Shown in pieces: positions 16,507-23,977 of a stretch of DNA of 64,000 nucleotides. The notes below the pieces were generated by a model. That model worked only from the letters and a program-made list of their open reading frames with translations. It was not told the origin of the DNA and searched no databases. The stretch is from Haloactinopolyspora alba (lineage in GTDB: Bacteria > Actinomycetota > Actinomycetes > Jiangellales > Jiangellaceae): NCBI RefSeq assembly GCF_003014555.1, contig NZ_PYGE01000004.1, positions 1 through 64,000 of the forward strand, written 5' to 3'. The number at the start of each line of letters is the position of its first letter. Positions within the stretch are counted from its first letter, which is position 1. A program made the position numbers and the translations under genes.

Positions 16507-18182
16507 GCGACGCGCAGACGCGACCGTGGCCGGGTTCCGGCTCGGACGGACGGCTGACGGTCCTGCTCGGCGGGCAGAAGTCCGGCAAGTCGGGGATCGC
16601 CGCACGGCGGGCGGAGGCGAGCGGGCGTCCTGTCGTCGTCGTGACGCCGGCCGTCGTGCGCGACGCCGAGTTCGAGGCTCGGGTGGCTCGGCACCGCGCC
16701 GACCGCCCGCCGCACTGGCGCACGCTCGAGACGTTCGACCTGGCCGCAGCGGTGGACGAGGCGGACCCGGGCGCGTTCGTGCTGGTGGACGCTCTGGACA
16801 CCTGGCTGGCCGAGTCGCTGGAGTCGATCGGGCTGCCGATCGGCGACGAGGTTCCCGAACCCGGGCATCGGGCCGCGACCGAACGCCGGCTGGTGGCCGA
16901 GCTGCACGCGTTCACCGACGCCGTCCGCACCGGTGACCGGGAGGTCGTCGTCATCGCCGGGCAACCCGGACTGGGCCCGCACGCGGTGGGCGCCGGGGCA
17001 CGAGCCTACGTCGACCTGCACGGAGTGTGCCTGCAGGCACTGTCGTCCGCGGCGGACGACGTCCGGCTGGTGATGGCGGGACGGACCGTGCCGCTGGAGC
17101 GTGAACCGGGTCGCGAACCGGGTCGCGAACCGGAGCGTGACCCGGCCGCGGGTGCCGGGGACGTGCCGCCGGGGCTGCGCGAGCACGGTGACACCCAGGT
17201 ACCCGACGGTGCGGTCGATCTTGCGGTGAACGTGCTGCCGGGACCGCCGGCGTGGCTGGCCGACCGGCTGGCGCAGGCGACGAGCGACCTGGCCGGCTAC
17301 CCCGACGACGGCCCCGCCCGGGCCGCGGCGGCGCGGCGGCACGGACGTGCGCCCGGCGAGTGCCTGCTCGTCGACGGCGCGGCCGAGGCCTTCTGGTTGA
17401 TCGCTCAGGTGCTGCGGCCGCGCCTGGCCGCGTGCGTGCACCCGTCGTTCACCGAGCCCGAGGCGGCGCTGCGCGCGAACGGAGTGCCGGTGGTGCACGT
17501 CCAGCGGTCGGCGGCGCGGAACTGGCTGCTGGACCCCGCGGACGTGCCGGAGGCGGCCGATCTGGTGGTGCTGGGACGCCCGGACAACCCCACCGGAGCG
17601 CTGGACCCGGTCGAGACCGTCGAGCGCCTCGCCCGGCCCGGCCGGACGGTGCTGGTCGACGAGGCGTTCGCCGAGTTCCTGGACGACGCGGACGGGTTCG
17701 CCGCCCGGGGGGACCTGCCCGGGGTGCTGTCGGTGCGCAGCCTGACCAAGATCTGGGGACTGGCCGGCCTGCGGGTCGGATACGTGCTCGGCGCGGAGGC
17801 GTCGATCGCCCGGCTGGCCGCGGGGCGGCAGCCCTGGAGTTGCAACAACCTGGCCCTCACCGCTGTCGAGGCGCTGGCCGGGGCCGAGGACGAACGTGTC
17901 GAGCGCGCCCGCGAGGTCGCCCGCGGCCGCCGCGAGCTTGTCGACGAGATCAGCGCGATCCCCGGCTACGAGGTGTGGGACGCCGCGGCGAACTTCGTCC
18001 TCGTCCGGGGCAGCGAGCCGGGTCTGCGTGACCGGCTGCTGGAGCACGGGCTCGCGGCCCGGCGCGCGGACACCTTCCCCGGGCTGGACGACCGCAGTGT
18101 GCGGGTGGCCGTCCGTGATCGGGAAACGCACCGCCGTCTCGGCGCGGCGCTACGGACCATCGGTGAAAGGAGCGCTCCATGA
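16503..18182 (+). CDS. CobU-CobC fusion: adenosylcobinamide kinase/guanylyltransferase plus threonine-phosphate decarboxylase
   Basis: A 559-residue two-domain protein. Residues about 15-195 are CobU-like: P-loop LLGGQKSGKSGIA, HRADRPPHWRTLETF, and a C-terminal strand VVVIAGQPGLGPHAVG replacing the usual NEVGWG motif. A charged linker with repeats of GREP (residues about 200-215) follows. Residues about 235-555 are a PLP class I/II aminotransferase fold like CobC (Salmonella CobD): VLGRPDNPTGALDP and the PLP lysine in SLTKIWGLAGLRVGY. It would thus both make aminopropanol phosphate and activate cobinamide. GTG at 16503 overlaps the cobS stop as GTGA. Whether the altered CobU motif keeps guanylyltransferase activity is unknown. 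Confidence 0.88.
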   Translation: MSDAQTRPWPGSGSDGRLTVLLGGQKSGKSGIAARRAEASGRPVVVVTPAVVRDAEFEARVARHRADRPPHWRTLETFDLAAAVDEADPGAFVLVDALDTWLAESLESIGLPIGDEVPEPGHRAATERRLVAELHAFTDAVRTGDREVVVIAGQPGLGPHAVGAGARAYVDLHGVCLQALSSAADDVRLVMAGRTVPLEREPGREPGREPERDPAAGAGDVPPGLREHGDTQVPDGAVDLAVNVLPGPPAWLADRLAQATSDLAGYPDDGPARAAAARRHGRAPGECLLVDGAAEAFWLIAQVLRPRLAACVHPSFTEPEAALRANGVPVVHVQRSAARNWLLDPADVPEAADLVVLGRPDNPTGALDPVETVERLARPGRTVLVDEAFAEFLDDADGFAARGDLPGVLSVRSLTKIWGLAGLRVGYVLGAEASIARLAAGRQPWSCNNLALTAVEALAGAEDERVERAREVARGRRELVDEISAIPGYEVWDAAANFVLVRGSEPGLRDRLLEHGLAARRADTFPGLDDRSVRVAVRDRETHRRLGAALRTIGERSAP

Positions 18183-19228
18183 CGGAGAACACGCTGGGCG
18201 ATCTCGTGAAGTCGGTGGTCGCGGTCGACGGCGTCGCGGCGGAGCAGGCGCGGCAGCGGCACACCGGCCTCGCCAAGCCTCCGGGAAGCCTGGGCTGGCT
18301 CGAAGAGCTCGGCGCCCGCCTCGCGGGCATCAGCGGACGGTGCCCGCCACCCGTACCCTCCGCGCCCGCCGTCGTCGTCGCCGCCGCCGATCACGGGGTG
18401 CACGCTCAGGGCATCTCGGACTGGCCGCAGAGCGTCACTGAGGCGATGCTGGCGACCATCGCGTCGGGAGGCGCGGCCGTCAACGCGATCGCGGGCTCGG
18501 TCGGGGCGGAGGTGACGATTGTGGACGTCGGCACCGCACGCACCGGTCCGGTTCCGGACGGTGTCCACGACGAGCGGGTCCGTGCCGGTACCCGTGATCT
18601 CACCGTCGAAGCGGCGATGACGGTGGACGAGTGCGCGGCCGCGGTCGAAACCGGGGCGCGGGTGGCGTCCGCTCGCCTGGACGCCGGGGCGGACGTGCTC
18701 GTCACCGGCGAGGTCGGAATCGCGAACACGACGGCCACGGCGTGCCTGCTGAGCGCGTTCGCCGACGTCGACCCGGAGACGGTCACCGGCAAGGGTGCGA
18801 ACACCGACCACACCCGGACGCCGCGCAAGGTCGAGGTCGTCCGCACGGCGCTGGCCAGGCACGGCGACGAGCGGGACCCGCTGCGCACGCTGGCCTCGCT
18901 GGGTGGACTCGAGCACGCGGCGATGGTGGGGGTCGCCCTGGCGGGCGCTGCGGGGCGGGTCCCGGTGATCGTGGACGGTGTCGTCGCAGGTGCCGCGGCC
19001 GTCGCCGCCGTGGCGCTGTGCCCGGACGTGGCAGGCTATCTGATTCCCGGGCATTCCTCGGCCGAACCGGGAGGGCACACGCTGGCACGGCGGCTGGGCC
19101 ATCCGGCCCTCGTGGATCTCGACCTGCGCCTCGGTGAAGGCACCGGCGCGCTACTGGCGGTGCCGACGGTCACCGCCGCCGCCGCAGTGCTGGCGCGGAT
19201 GGCCACGCTCGACAGCGTCCTCGGCTGA
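18179..19228 (+). CDS. cobT: nicotinate-nucleotide--dimethylbenzimidazole phosphoribosyltransferase (CobT)
   Basis: A 349-residue cytoplasmic enzyme making alpha-ribazole phosphate from dimethylbenzimidazole and NaMN. Diagnostic motifs are LAKPPGSLGWLEELGARLAG, VVVAAADHGVHAQGIS, SGGAAVNAIA, GEVGIANTTATACL, VTGKGAN and the catalytic glutamate region LGEGTGALLA. ATG at 18179 overlaps the upstream stop as ATGA. It is the last gene of the riboswitch-controlled operon and is followed by a long hairpin. Confidence 0.96.
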   Translation: MTENTLGDLVKSVVAVDGVAAEQARQRHTGLAKPPGSLGWLEELGARLAGISGRCPPPVPSAPAVVVAAADHGVHAQGISDWPQSVTEAMLATIASGGAAVNAIAGSVGAEVTIVDVGTARTGPVPDGVHDERVRAGTRDLTVEAAMTVDECAAAVETGARVASARLDAGADVLVTGEVGIANTTATACLLSAFADVDPETVTGKGANTDHTRTPRKVEVVRTALARHGDERDPLRTLASLGGLEHAAMVGVALAGAAGRVPVIVDGVVAGAAAVAAVALCPDVAGYLIPGHSSAEPGGHTLARRLGHPALVDLDLRLGEGTGALLAVPTVTAAAAVLARMATLDSVLG

Positions 19229-19313
19229 GCACCTCGAGCGGTCGCCGGTCGAGCGCGCGAGTGGCCGTCCTGGCCATACCGTGGGCGGGCAGGTCGTAGC
19301 AGGTCATGGCACG

Positions 19314-19390
19314 TCGTGGTGCTGCTGGGTGACTGGAGAGTTGACAGCGAAAACGCCGTCACCTCTCCAGTCACCGCACCAGCACCACGA
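19314..19390. repeat. long near-perfect stem-loop at the end of the cobalamin operon
   Basis: Bases 19314-19340 and 19363-19390 form a stem of 24 pairs, interrupted by one small internal mismatch. Within it TGACAGCG and CGCCGTCA pair around an AAAA loop, so nearly all 77 bases fold on themselves. It sits between convergent genes (cobT and the DUF5324-like gene). It could be a bidirectional terminator or a member of a dispersed palindromic repeat family; no second copy is seen in this window. Confidence 0.7.
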
Positions 19391-19433
19391 CCTGCGATGA
19401 CGCCATCGCCTCCGAAGCGGCCGGACGGTGCCG

Positions 19434-20324
19434 TCAGGCGCCGTCGTCGAGCGTGCTCTGGCTCGTGGACGAGCTCTTCGACGCGGACTTGGTGGCCGTC
19501 TTCCGCGGGGTTGTGGACTTGCGCGTCGTGCTCTTCTGCTGCCCGGACTCCGCGGACCCGGTGGACTCCGCCGACCCGGTGGAGCCCGAACCCGTGGAGC
19601 CGCTCGAGCCGGTGGAGCCCGTCGACTTCGTGGTCTCGGTGTCGCCAGCGGTCTCGTCCGCCGACCCGCCGCGCTCGCCGGACGCCGCGGTCGTGGTCGT
19701 GGTCGTGCCGGCGCGGTCCTCGTCACTCGAGCTGCCCGTGCCGGCCTGCTCGGAGCCGCTCGTGTCGCCTTCGGTGCGGTCGGTCTCGTCCGGCTCCGGT
19801 GCGGGTGCCCACGGACCCATCGAGGGGTCGTAGGTCGTCCACTGCTCGCCCTGCCCGCGTCGGCGGACCACGGCGGCGACCGCGGCACCGGCCGCGGCGA
19901 AGCCGCCGAGCACCACGGCGGTCTTGCGGCGGCGACGCTTCTTGCGCTGCTTCTCCGCCTGCTTGGCGAGTTGCGCCGACTTGTCCGAGAAGTCGTGCGC
20001 CCGCTCCGACAGCTTGTCGGCAGCGTCGGCGAGCGAGCCCGCGACACGTGGCATGACGTCGTGCACGACTGTGTCGCGGGCCTGGGACGCGGCGGGAGCG
20101 ACCCGCTCGCGCGCGGACTGGACCGTGGGCGTCACCCGCTCGACCGCGGGACCCACGACCGGCGACATCCGCTCGCGTGCGTTGTTGACCACCGGCGTGG
20201 CGGCCGCACGCGCTCGTCTGCCGGCCTGCTGCGCCGTGATTCGGGCTTGGCCGGCGGCGTCGCGTGCCCGTACCTTGGTGTCCGCGGAACGGCGCCGACG
20301 CCGGATGTTCAAAAGTCTGCTCAC
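19434..20324 (-). CDS. DUF5324-like membrane-anchored protein
   Basis: A 296-residue protein. The N-terminal ~140 residues are Ala/Arg/Val-rich amphipathic helix with heptad-like repeats (ARERMSPVVG, SARERVAPAA). A single hydrophobic segment (TAVVLGGFAAAGAAVAAVV) follows after a KKRRRRK cluster. The C-terminal ~110 residues are low-complexity Ser/Thr/Gly/Glu ending in a Lys/Ser-rich tail. This architecture and its place beside ppiA match DUF5324-type proteins; function is unknown. The GTG at 20324 is chosen because GAGGAGG lies five bases upstream. Confidence 0.65.
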   Translation of the reverse strand: MSRLLNIRRRRRSADTKVRARDAAGQARITAQQAGRRARAAATPVVNNARERMSPVVGPAVERVTPTVQSARERVAPAASQARDTVVHDVMPRVAGSLADAADKLSERAHDFSDKSAQLAKQAEKQRKKRRRRKTAVVLGGFAAAGAAVAAVVRRRGQGEQWTTYDPSMGPWAPAPEPDETDRTEGDTSGSEQAGTGSSSDEDRAGTTTTTTAASGERGGSADETAGDTETTKSTGSTGSSGSTGSGSTGSAESTGSAESGQQKSTTRKSTTPRKTATKSASKSSSTSQSTLDDGA

Positions 20325-20473
20325 GCTGGGCCTCCTCGTGGAATTTTTCTGCAGGGCCCGATCTCCTGCGTCCGTCCTCGTCGATCTTGCCTTGTCACGA
20401 CCGTATGCCGACGTGCGCCCCGTCGTGGGAGGATGGACCGAATTCGAGAACATCCAACGCGAAGGGCTTACCC

Positions 20474-20998
20474 GTGGCCGACGAGCTTCATGCCACCTTG
20501 CATACCAACCACGGCGACATCACCGTGCAGTTGTTCCCCCATCATGCACCCAAGACGGTGCGGAACTTCGTTGAACTCGCCCAGGGCGAGCGCGAATGGG
20601 TCCACCCGCAGACCGGTGAGAAGAGCACCGACAGGCTCTACGACGGCACCATCTTCCACCGCATCATCCCGGGCTTCATGATCCAGGGTGGCGACCCGCA
20701 GGGTGACGGCCGCGGTGGGCCGGGCTACGAGTTCGGCGACGAGTTCCACCCCGAGCTCGTGTTCGACCGCCCGTACCTGCTCGGCATGGCGAACGCCGGC
20801 CCCGGCACCAACGGATCGCAGTTCTTCATCACCGTCGGCCCGCAGCCGCACCTCAACCGCAAGCACACGATCTTCGGCGAGGTCGCGGACGCGGCCGGCC
20901 GCCAGGTCGTCGACACCATCGCCCAGGTGCCCACGGGTGCCCAGGACCGCCCGGTCGACCCGGTGGTCATCGAGTCGGTCGACGTCACCGGCGCCTGA
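20474..20998 (+). CDS. ppiA: peptidyl-prolyl cis-trans isomerase, cyclophilin type
   Basis: A 174-residue cytoplasmic cyclophilin. Active-site blocks are FHRIIPGFMIQGGDPQGDGR (catalytic Arg and substrate loop), MANAGPGTNGSQFFIT and LNRKHTIFGEV. GTG at 20474 gives VADELHATLHTNHGDI, the usual family beginning; no better start is seen downstream. It accelerates proline isomerisation during protein folding. The gene is a conserved member of the gyrA-crgA block and lies 46 bases ahead of the rhomboid gene. Confidence 0.96.
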   Translation: MADELHATLHTNHGDITVQLFPHHAPKTVRNFVELAQGEREWVHPQTGEKSTDRLYDGTIFHRIIPGFMIQGGDPQGDGRGGPGYEFGDEFHPELVFDRPYLLGMANAGPGTNGSQFFITVGPQPHLNRKHTIFGEVADAAGRQVVDTIAQVPTGAQDRPVDPVVIESVDVTGA

Positions 20999-21044
20999 GC
21001 CCGACCCGCAGACCGACCCTGAAACCGATGAGGAACGCACCTTC

Positions 21045-21971
21045 ATGACCGGATCCGCCGGCTCTCCCGGTGGGCCGCCCGCGGACGGCGGCCCGGCGGT
21101 CCCCACCTGCTACCGGCATGCCGACCGTGAGACCTACGTCCGCTGCTCGCGGTGCGAGCGCTACATCTGCCCGGACTGCATGTCGGCGGCTCCGGTCGGT
21201 TTCCACTGCCCGGAATGCGTGAACCAGGGCAGCAAGTCCGTGCGCCAGGGCAAGACGATCCTCGGCGGCGCGGTCCGCGAGCGTGGCGACCTCGTCACCA
21301 AGTCGCTGGTCGGCATCACGGTGGTGATGTGGCTGCTCGGCCTGGTCGTCGGGAACGGGTCGCTGTCGGACGAACTGGCTCGCGCTTCGCGCGGGCTGAT
21401 CAACTGGTCCGAGATCACCGCCCGCCTGGGCCTGGTCATGGGCAGCTCGGGGGACCCGGTCTCCATCGGGCTCGCCGACGGCGAGTGGTACCGGATGCTC
21501 ACGGTCGCGCTCGTGCACGAGGAGTTCTTCCACATCGGGATGAACATGTTCGCGTTGTGGATCCTCGGCAGTGCGCTGGAGCCGGTGCTGGGCCGATGGC
21601 GGTTCATCGCCCTGTACGTGCTGTCCGCCCTGGGCGGCTCGGCGGCCTCACTGCTGACCGCCGGGCTGTACACGGTGTCCATCGGCGCGTCCGGTGCGGT
21701 GTTCGGGCTGTTCGGCGCGCTGTTCATCATCATGCGCCGGCTCGGGCGCGACACCGGGGCGGTGGTGGTGATCCTCGGGATCAACGTCGTCTTCGGCTTC
21801 ATGGTCGAGGGCATCGACTGGCGTGCCCACCTCGGCGGCCTTGTCGTCGGCACCGCCCTGGCCGCCGTGTTCGCGTTCGTCCCGCGCCGGTTCCGCACGG
21901 TTGGCGCCGTGACGGCATGCGTGCTCATGTTCGCGATCGTGATGACGGTGGCGGTGTCGCAGGTTCCGTGA
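21045..21971 (+). CDS. rhomboid-family intramembrane serine protease with zinc-ribbon N-terminus
   Basis: A 308-residue membrane protease. Residues about 20-62 carry CYRHADRETYVRCSRCERYI, CPDCM and HCPEC, a B-box-like zinc-binding head found in actinobacterial rhomboids. Six membrane helices follow, with the HIGMNMFALW motif in helix 2, catalytic Ser in GASGAVFGLFG and catalytic His in RAHLGGLVVG. It should cut membrane proteins within the bilayer; the substrate is unknown. The start is ATG at 21045. It is probably cotranscribed with ppiA and is followed by a perfect 12-bp hairpin. Confidence 0.94.
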   Translation: MTGSAGSPGGPPADGGPAVPTCYRHADRETYVRCSRCERYICPDCMSAAPVGFHCPECVNQGSKSVRQGKTILGGAVRERGDLVTKSLVGITVVMWLLGLVVGNGSLSDELARASRGLINWSEITARLGLVMGSSGDPVSIGLADGEWYRMLTVALVHEEFFHIGMNMFALWILGSALEPVLGRWRFIALYVLSALGGSAASLLTAGLYTVSIGASGAVFGLFGALFIIMRRLGRDTGAVVVILGINVVFGFMVEGIDWRAHLGGLVVGTALAAVFAFVPRRFRTVGAVTACVLMFAIVMTVAVSQVP

Positions 21972-22001
21972 CGACGGCTCCGGTGTGACGCCGGACGAGA
22001 C

Positions 22002-22039
22002 GAGAAGCGGCCATCACAGGGGTGTGGTGGCCGCTTCTC
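22002..22039 (+). terminator. hairpin terminator after the rhomboid gene
   Basis: GAGAAGCGGCCA (22002-22013) pairs perfectly with TGGCCGCTTCTC (22028-22039), starting 30 bases after the stop codon. Confidence 0.85.
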
Positions 22040-22093
22040 ACGTCCTGACCCGGTGACCGCGTCGTGCGCTCCGTCCACACCGGTGGACGGAAG

Positions 22094-22198
22094 TTATCCA
22101 CAAGAGTTGTCCCCAGTGGGGAGAACTACACGGGTGTAATCACAGCTGTGTAGTAGTCTGTGGAAAACTTCGTTCCCGCAGGTCAGCCCTGTGGACAA
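22094..22198. promoter_or_regulatory. cluster of DnaA boxes in a convergent intergenic region
   Basis: TTATCCACA (22094-22102, perfect box), TTGTCCCCA (22107-22115, one mismatch to the actinobacterial box), TGTGGAAAA (22159-22167, reverse TTTTCCACA) and TGTGGACAA (22190-22198, reverse TTGTCCACA, perfect) fall within 105 bases. A CTACAC...GTGTAG dyad (22126-22153) lies between them. Both flanking genes end here, so the site is not a promoter for either. It is probably not oriC, which normally lies next to dnaA. A DnaA-titration or replication-timing site is inferred. Confidence 0.6.
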
Positions 22199-22211
22199 AG
22201 CTTCGGTCGGG

Positions 22212-22466
22212 TCACTTCCACTGGGTGGCGGTCATGAACCCGCCGACGATCAGTCCCATGCCGATCAACAGGTTCCACCCACCGAGGTCGCTGACCAGCG
22301 GGAGATCCTGACCCACGAGGTAGTACGCGACGATCCACACGAGTCCCAGAAGCAGTAGAGTGACCATGGTGGGTGCGACCCACCGGCTGGACGCCGTGGG
22401 GTCCTTGCCCTCGCCCCGGTCAGGCGGTGTGTAGTCGTCCTTGCGACGGCTGCGAGACTTGGGCAC
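22212..22466 (-). CDS. crgA: cell division protein CrgA
   Basis: An 84-residue protein with a basic N-terminus (PKSRSRRKDDYTPP), two membrane helices (TMVTLLLLGLVWIVAYYLV and LLIGMGLIVGGFMTA) and the conserved WNLLIG and end MTATQWK. CrgA interacts with FtsZ, FtsQ, FtsI and Wag31 and coordinates septation with growth in actinobacteria. The GTG at 22466 has GAGAGGAA upstream. It is divergent from the DUF881 gene and lies in its usual place between ppiA/rhomboid and trpG/pknB. Confidence 0.96.
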   Translation of the reverse strand: MPKSRSRRKDDYTPPDRGEGKDPTASSRWVAPTMVTLLLLGLVWIVAYYLVGQDLPLVSDLGGWNLLIGMGLIVGGFMTATQWK

Positions 22467-22585
22467 GGCTGTAGTTCCTCTCGGTCTTGCGGCTGGTTGC
22501 CAATCGTGCCTGGCTAGCGTAGTCGCTGGTACAGGCTGCCGCCCACACCTGAGCGGCGGCTGATTGTGGACAGGAGGTGCTCGCC

Positions 22586-23317
22586 ATGGAGCAGCCGTCC
22601 GGAAACGGCCGCGGCTGGAAGTTCGCCGCCCCGGTCGTCATGGCGTTGTGAGGCGCGCTCCTGATCACCAGCTCCAAGGCCGCGGACGGCGATGACCTGC
22701 GCGGCAGCGACATTCTCGAGTTCTCGGACCTGGTCCGCAACGAGGAGCGCCGGGTCGAGGAACTGCAGGCTCGCGTCGACGAGCTGTCCCAGGAGGTCGA
22801 GAAACTGACCGCCACCCGCGGCAACAGCCGGACCGACCGGATCGAGCAGCAGATCGAGGATCTCCGGCCGCAGGCCGCGCTCACGCCGGTCGAAGGGCCC
22901 GCGCTGTCGGTCACCCTCGACGACGCACCGACACCACCCGATGCCGCGGACGGTTCCCAGCAGTTCAACATCGAGGACTACATCGTCCATCAACAGGACC
23001 TCGAAGGCGTCATCAACGCACTGTGGGCTGGCGGCGCCGAGGCGATGACCGTCATGGACCAGCGGTTGTCGTCGAACAGCACGGTTCGCTGCGTCGGGTC
23101 GGTCCTGCTGCTGCACGGACGCACGTACTACCCGCCGTACACGATCACCGCCATCGGCGACCACGAGGCGATGCGCGACGCGCTGGAGTCGTCGCCCACG
23201 GTGCAGGAGTACCGCGACTGGGCGGACCTGGTGGGCCTGACGTACGAGGTCGCCGACGAGGGGACGGTCACGATGCCGGCGTATTCCAGCACCATCGGAG
23301 GGAACTCGACATCGTGA
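22586..23317 (+). pseudogene. DUF881 family protein interrupted by an in-frame TGA
   Basis: The 244-codon frame opens with ATG after AGGAGGT (22572-22578) and encodes a membrane anchor, a coiled coil (RNEERRVEELQARVDELSQE) and a C-terminal DUF881 domain (FNIEDYIVHQQDLEGVINAL, then STVRCVGSVLLLHGRTYYPP). Codon 22, at 22649-22651, is TGA and falls inside the membrane anchor (VVMAL-stop-GALLITSS). No in-frame ATG, GTG or TTG follows until 23045, so the domain cannot be restarted intact. Its stop overlaps the next gene as GTGA. It is a nonsense-disrupted gene, a read-through case, or a base-calling error. DUF881 function is unknown. Confidence 0.85.
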
Positions 23318-23958
23318 CGCCACGCATCCTGGTCGTCGACAACTACGACAGCTTCGTCTTCAACCTGGTGCAGTATCTCGCACAGCTCGGTGCCGAGTGC
23401 GACGTGCGCCGTAACGACGACATCGGCCCGGGCGAGGGCTACGACGGCATCCTGCTGTCGCCGGGGCCGGGCACGCCGGAGCACGCCGGCGGCTGTATCG
23501 ACCTGATCCGGCGGGCGGCGGGCGTCACTCCGGTGCTCGGCGTCTGCCTGGGCCTGCAGGCCATCGGCGTCAGCTACGGTGCCACCGTCGGCCGCGCGCC
23601 CGAACTGCTGCACGGCAAGACCAGCCGGGTGCACCACCACGGCAGCGGTGTCCTGGCCGGACTGGACACGTCGTTCACCGCCACCAGGTACCACTCGCTG
23701 GCCGTCGAGCCGGACACGGTGCCGCGCGAGCTCGAGGTCACCGCGCGTACCTCGGGCGGCGTCGTGATGGCGCTGCGCCACCGCGACCTGGCTGTCGAGG
23801 GTGTGCAGTTCCACCCCGAGTCGGTGCTGACCGAGGGCGGGCACCGGATGCTGGCGAACTGGCTGGCCGTGTGCGGCGACGCCGACGCCGTCGAACGCTC
23901 GGCCGGGCTGGAGCCGGTGGTGACCAAGCCGCCGTCGCCGGAGCTACTCCCCTCCTGA
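23314..23958 (+). CDS. trpG: aminodeoxychorismate/anthranilate synthase glutamine amidotransferase subunit
   Basis: A 214-residue class I glutamine amidotransferase (TrpG/PabA type). The opening is ILVVDNYDSFVFNLVQYL, the oxyanion loop LLSPGPGTPEHAGG, the nucleophile Cys is in GVCLGLQAIG, and the His/Glu pair is in GVQFHPESVLT. It supplies ammonia for folate or tryptophan precursors. GTG at 23314 overlaps the stop of the broken DUF881 frame as GTGA. The crgA-DUF881-trpG-pknB order is conserved in actinobacteria. If translation depended on coupling, the upstream TGA could lower its expression. Confidence 0.93.
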   Translation: MTPRILVVDNYDSFVFNLVQYLAQLGAECDVRRNDDIGPGEGYDGILLSPGPGTPEHAGGCIDLIRRAAGVTPVLGVCLGLQAIGVSYGATVGRAPELLHGKTSRVHHHGSGVLAGLDTSFTATRYHSLAVEPDTVPRELEVTARTSGGVVMALRHRDLAVEGVQFHPESVLTEGGHRMLANWLAVCGDADAVERSAGLEPVVTKPPSPELLPS

Positions 23959-23977
23959 CCGCAGCGCGGACGGCCGG

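Noticed and set aside
22094-22198. Chromosomal origin oriC
   Set aside because: Only about four boxes are present and dnaA/dnaN are not adjacent; gene order places oriC upstream of the window.
22649-22651. TGA read as selenocysteine in DUF881
   Set aside because: The codon lies in a membrane helix, no SECIS-like hairpin is evident right after it, and the family is not a selenoprotein family.
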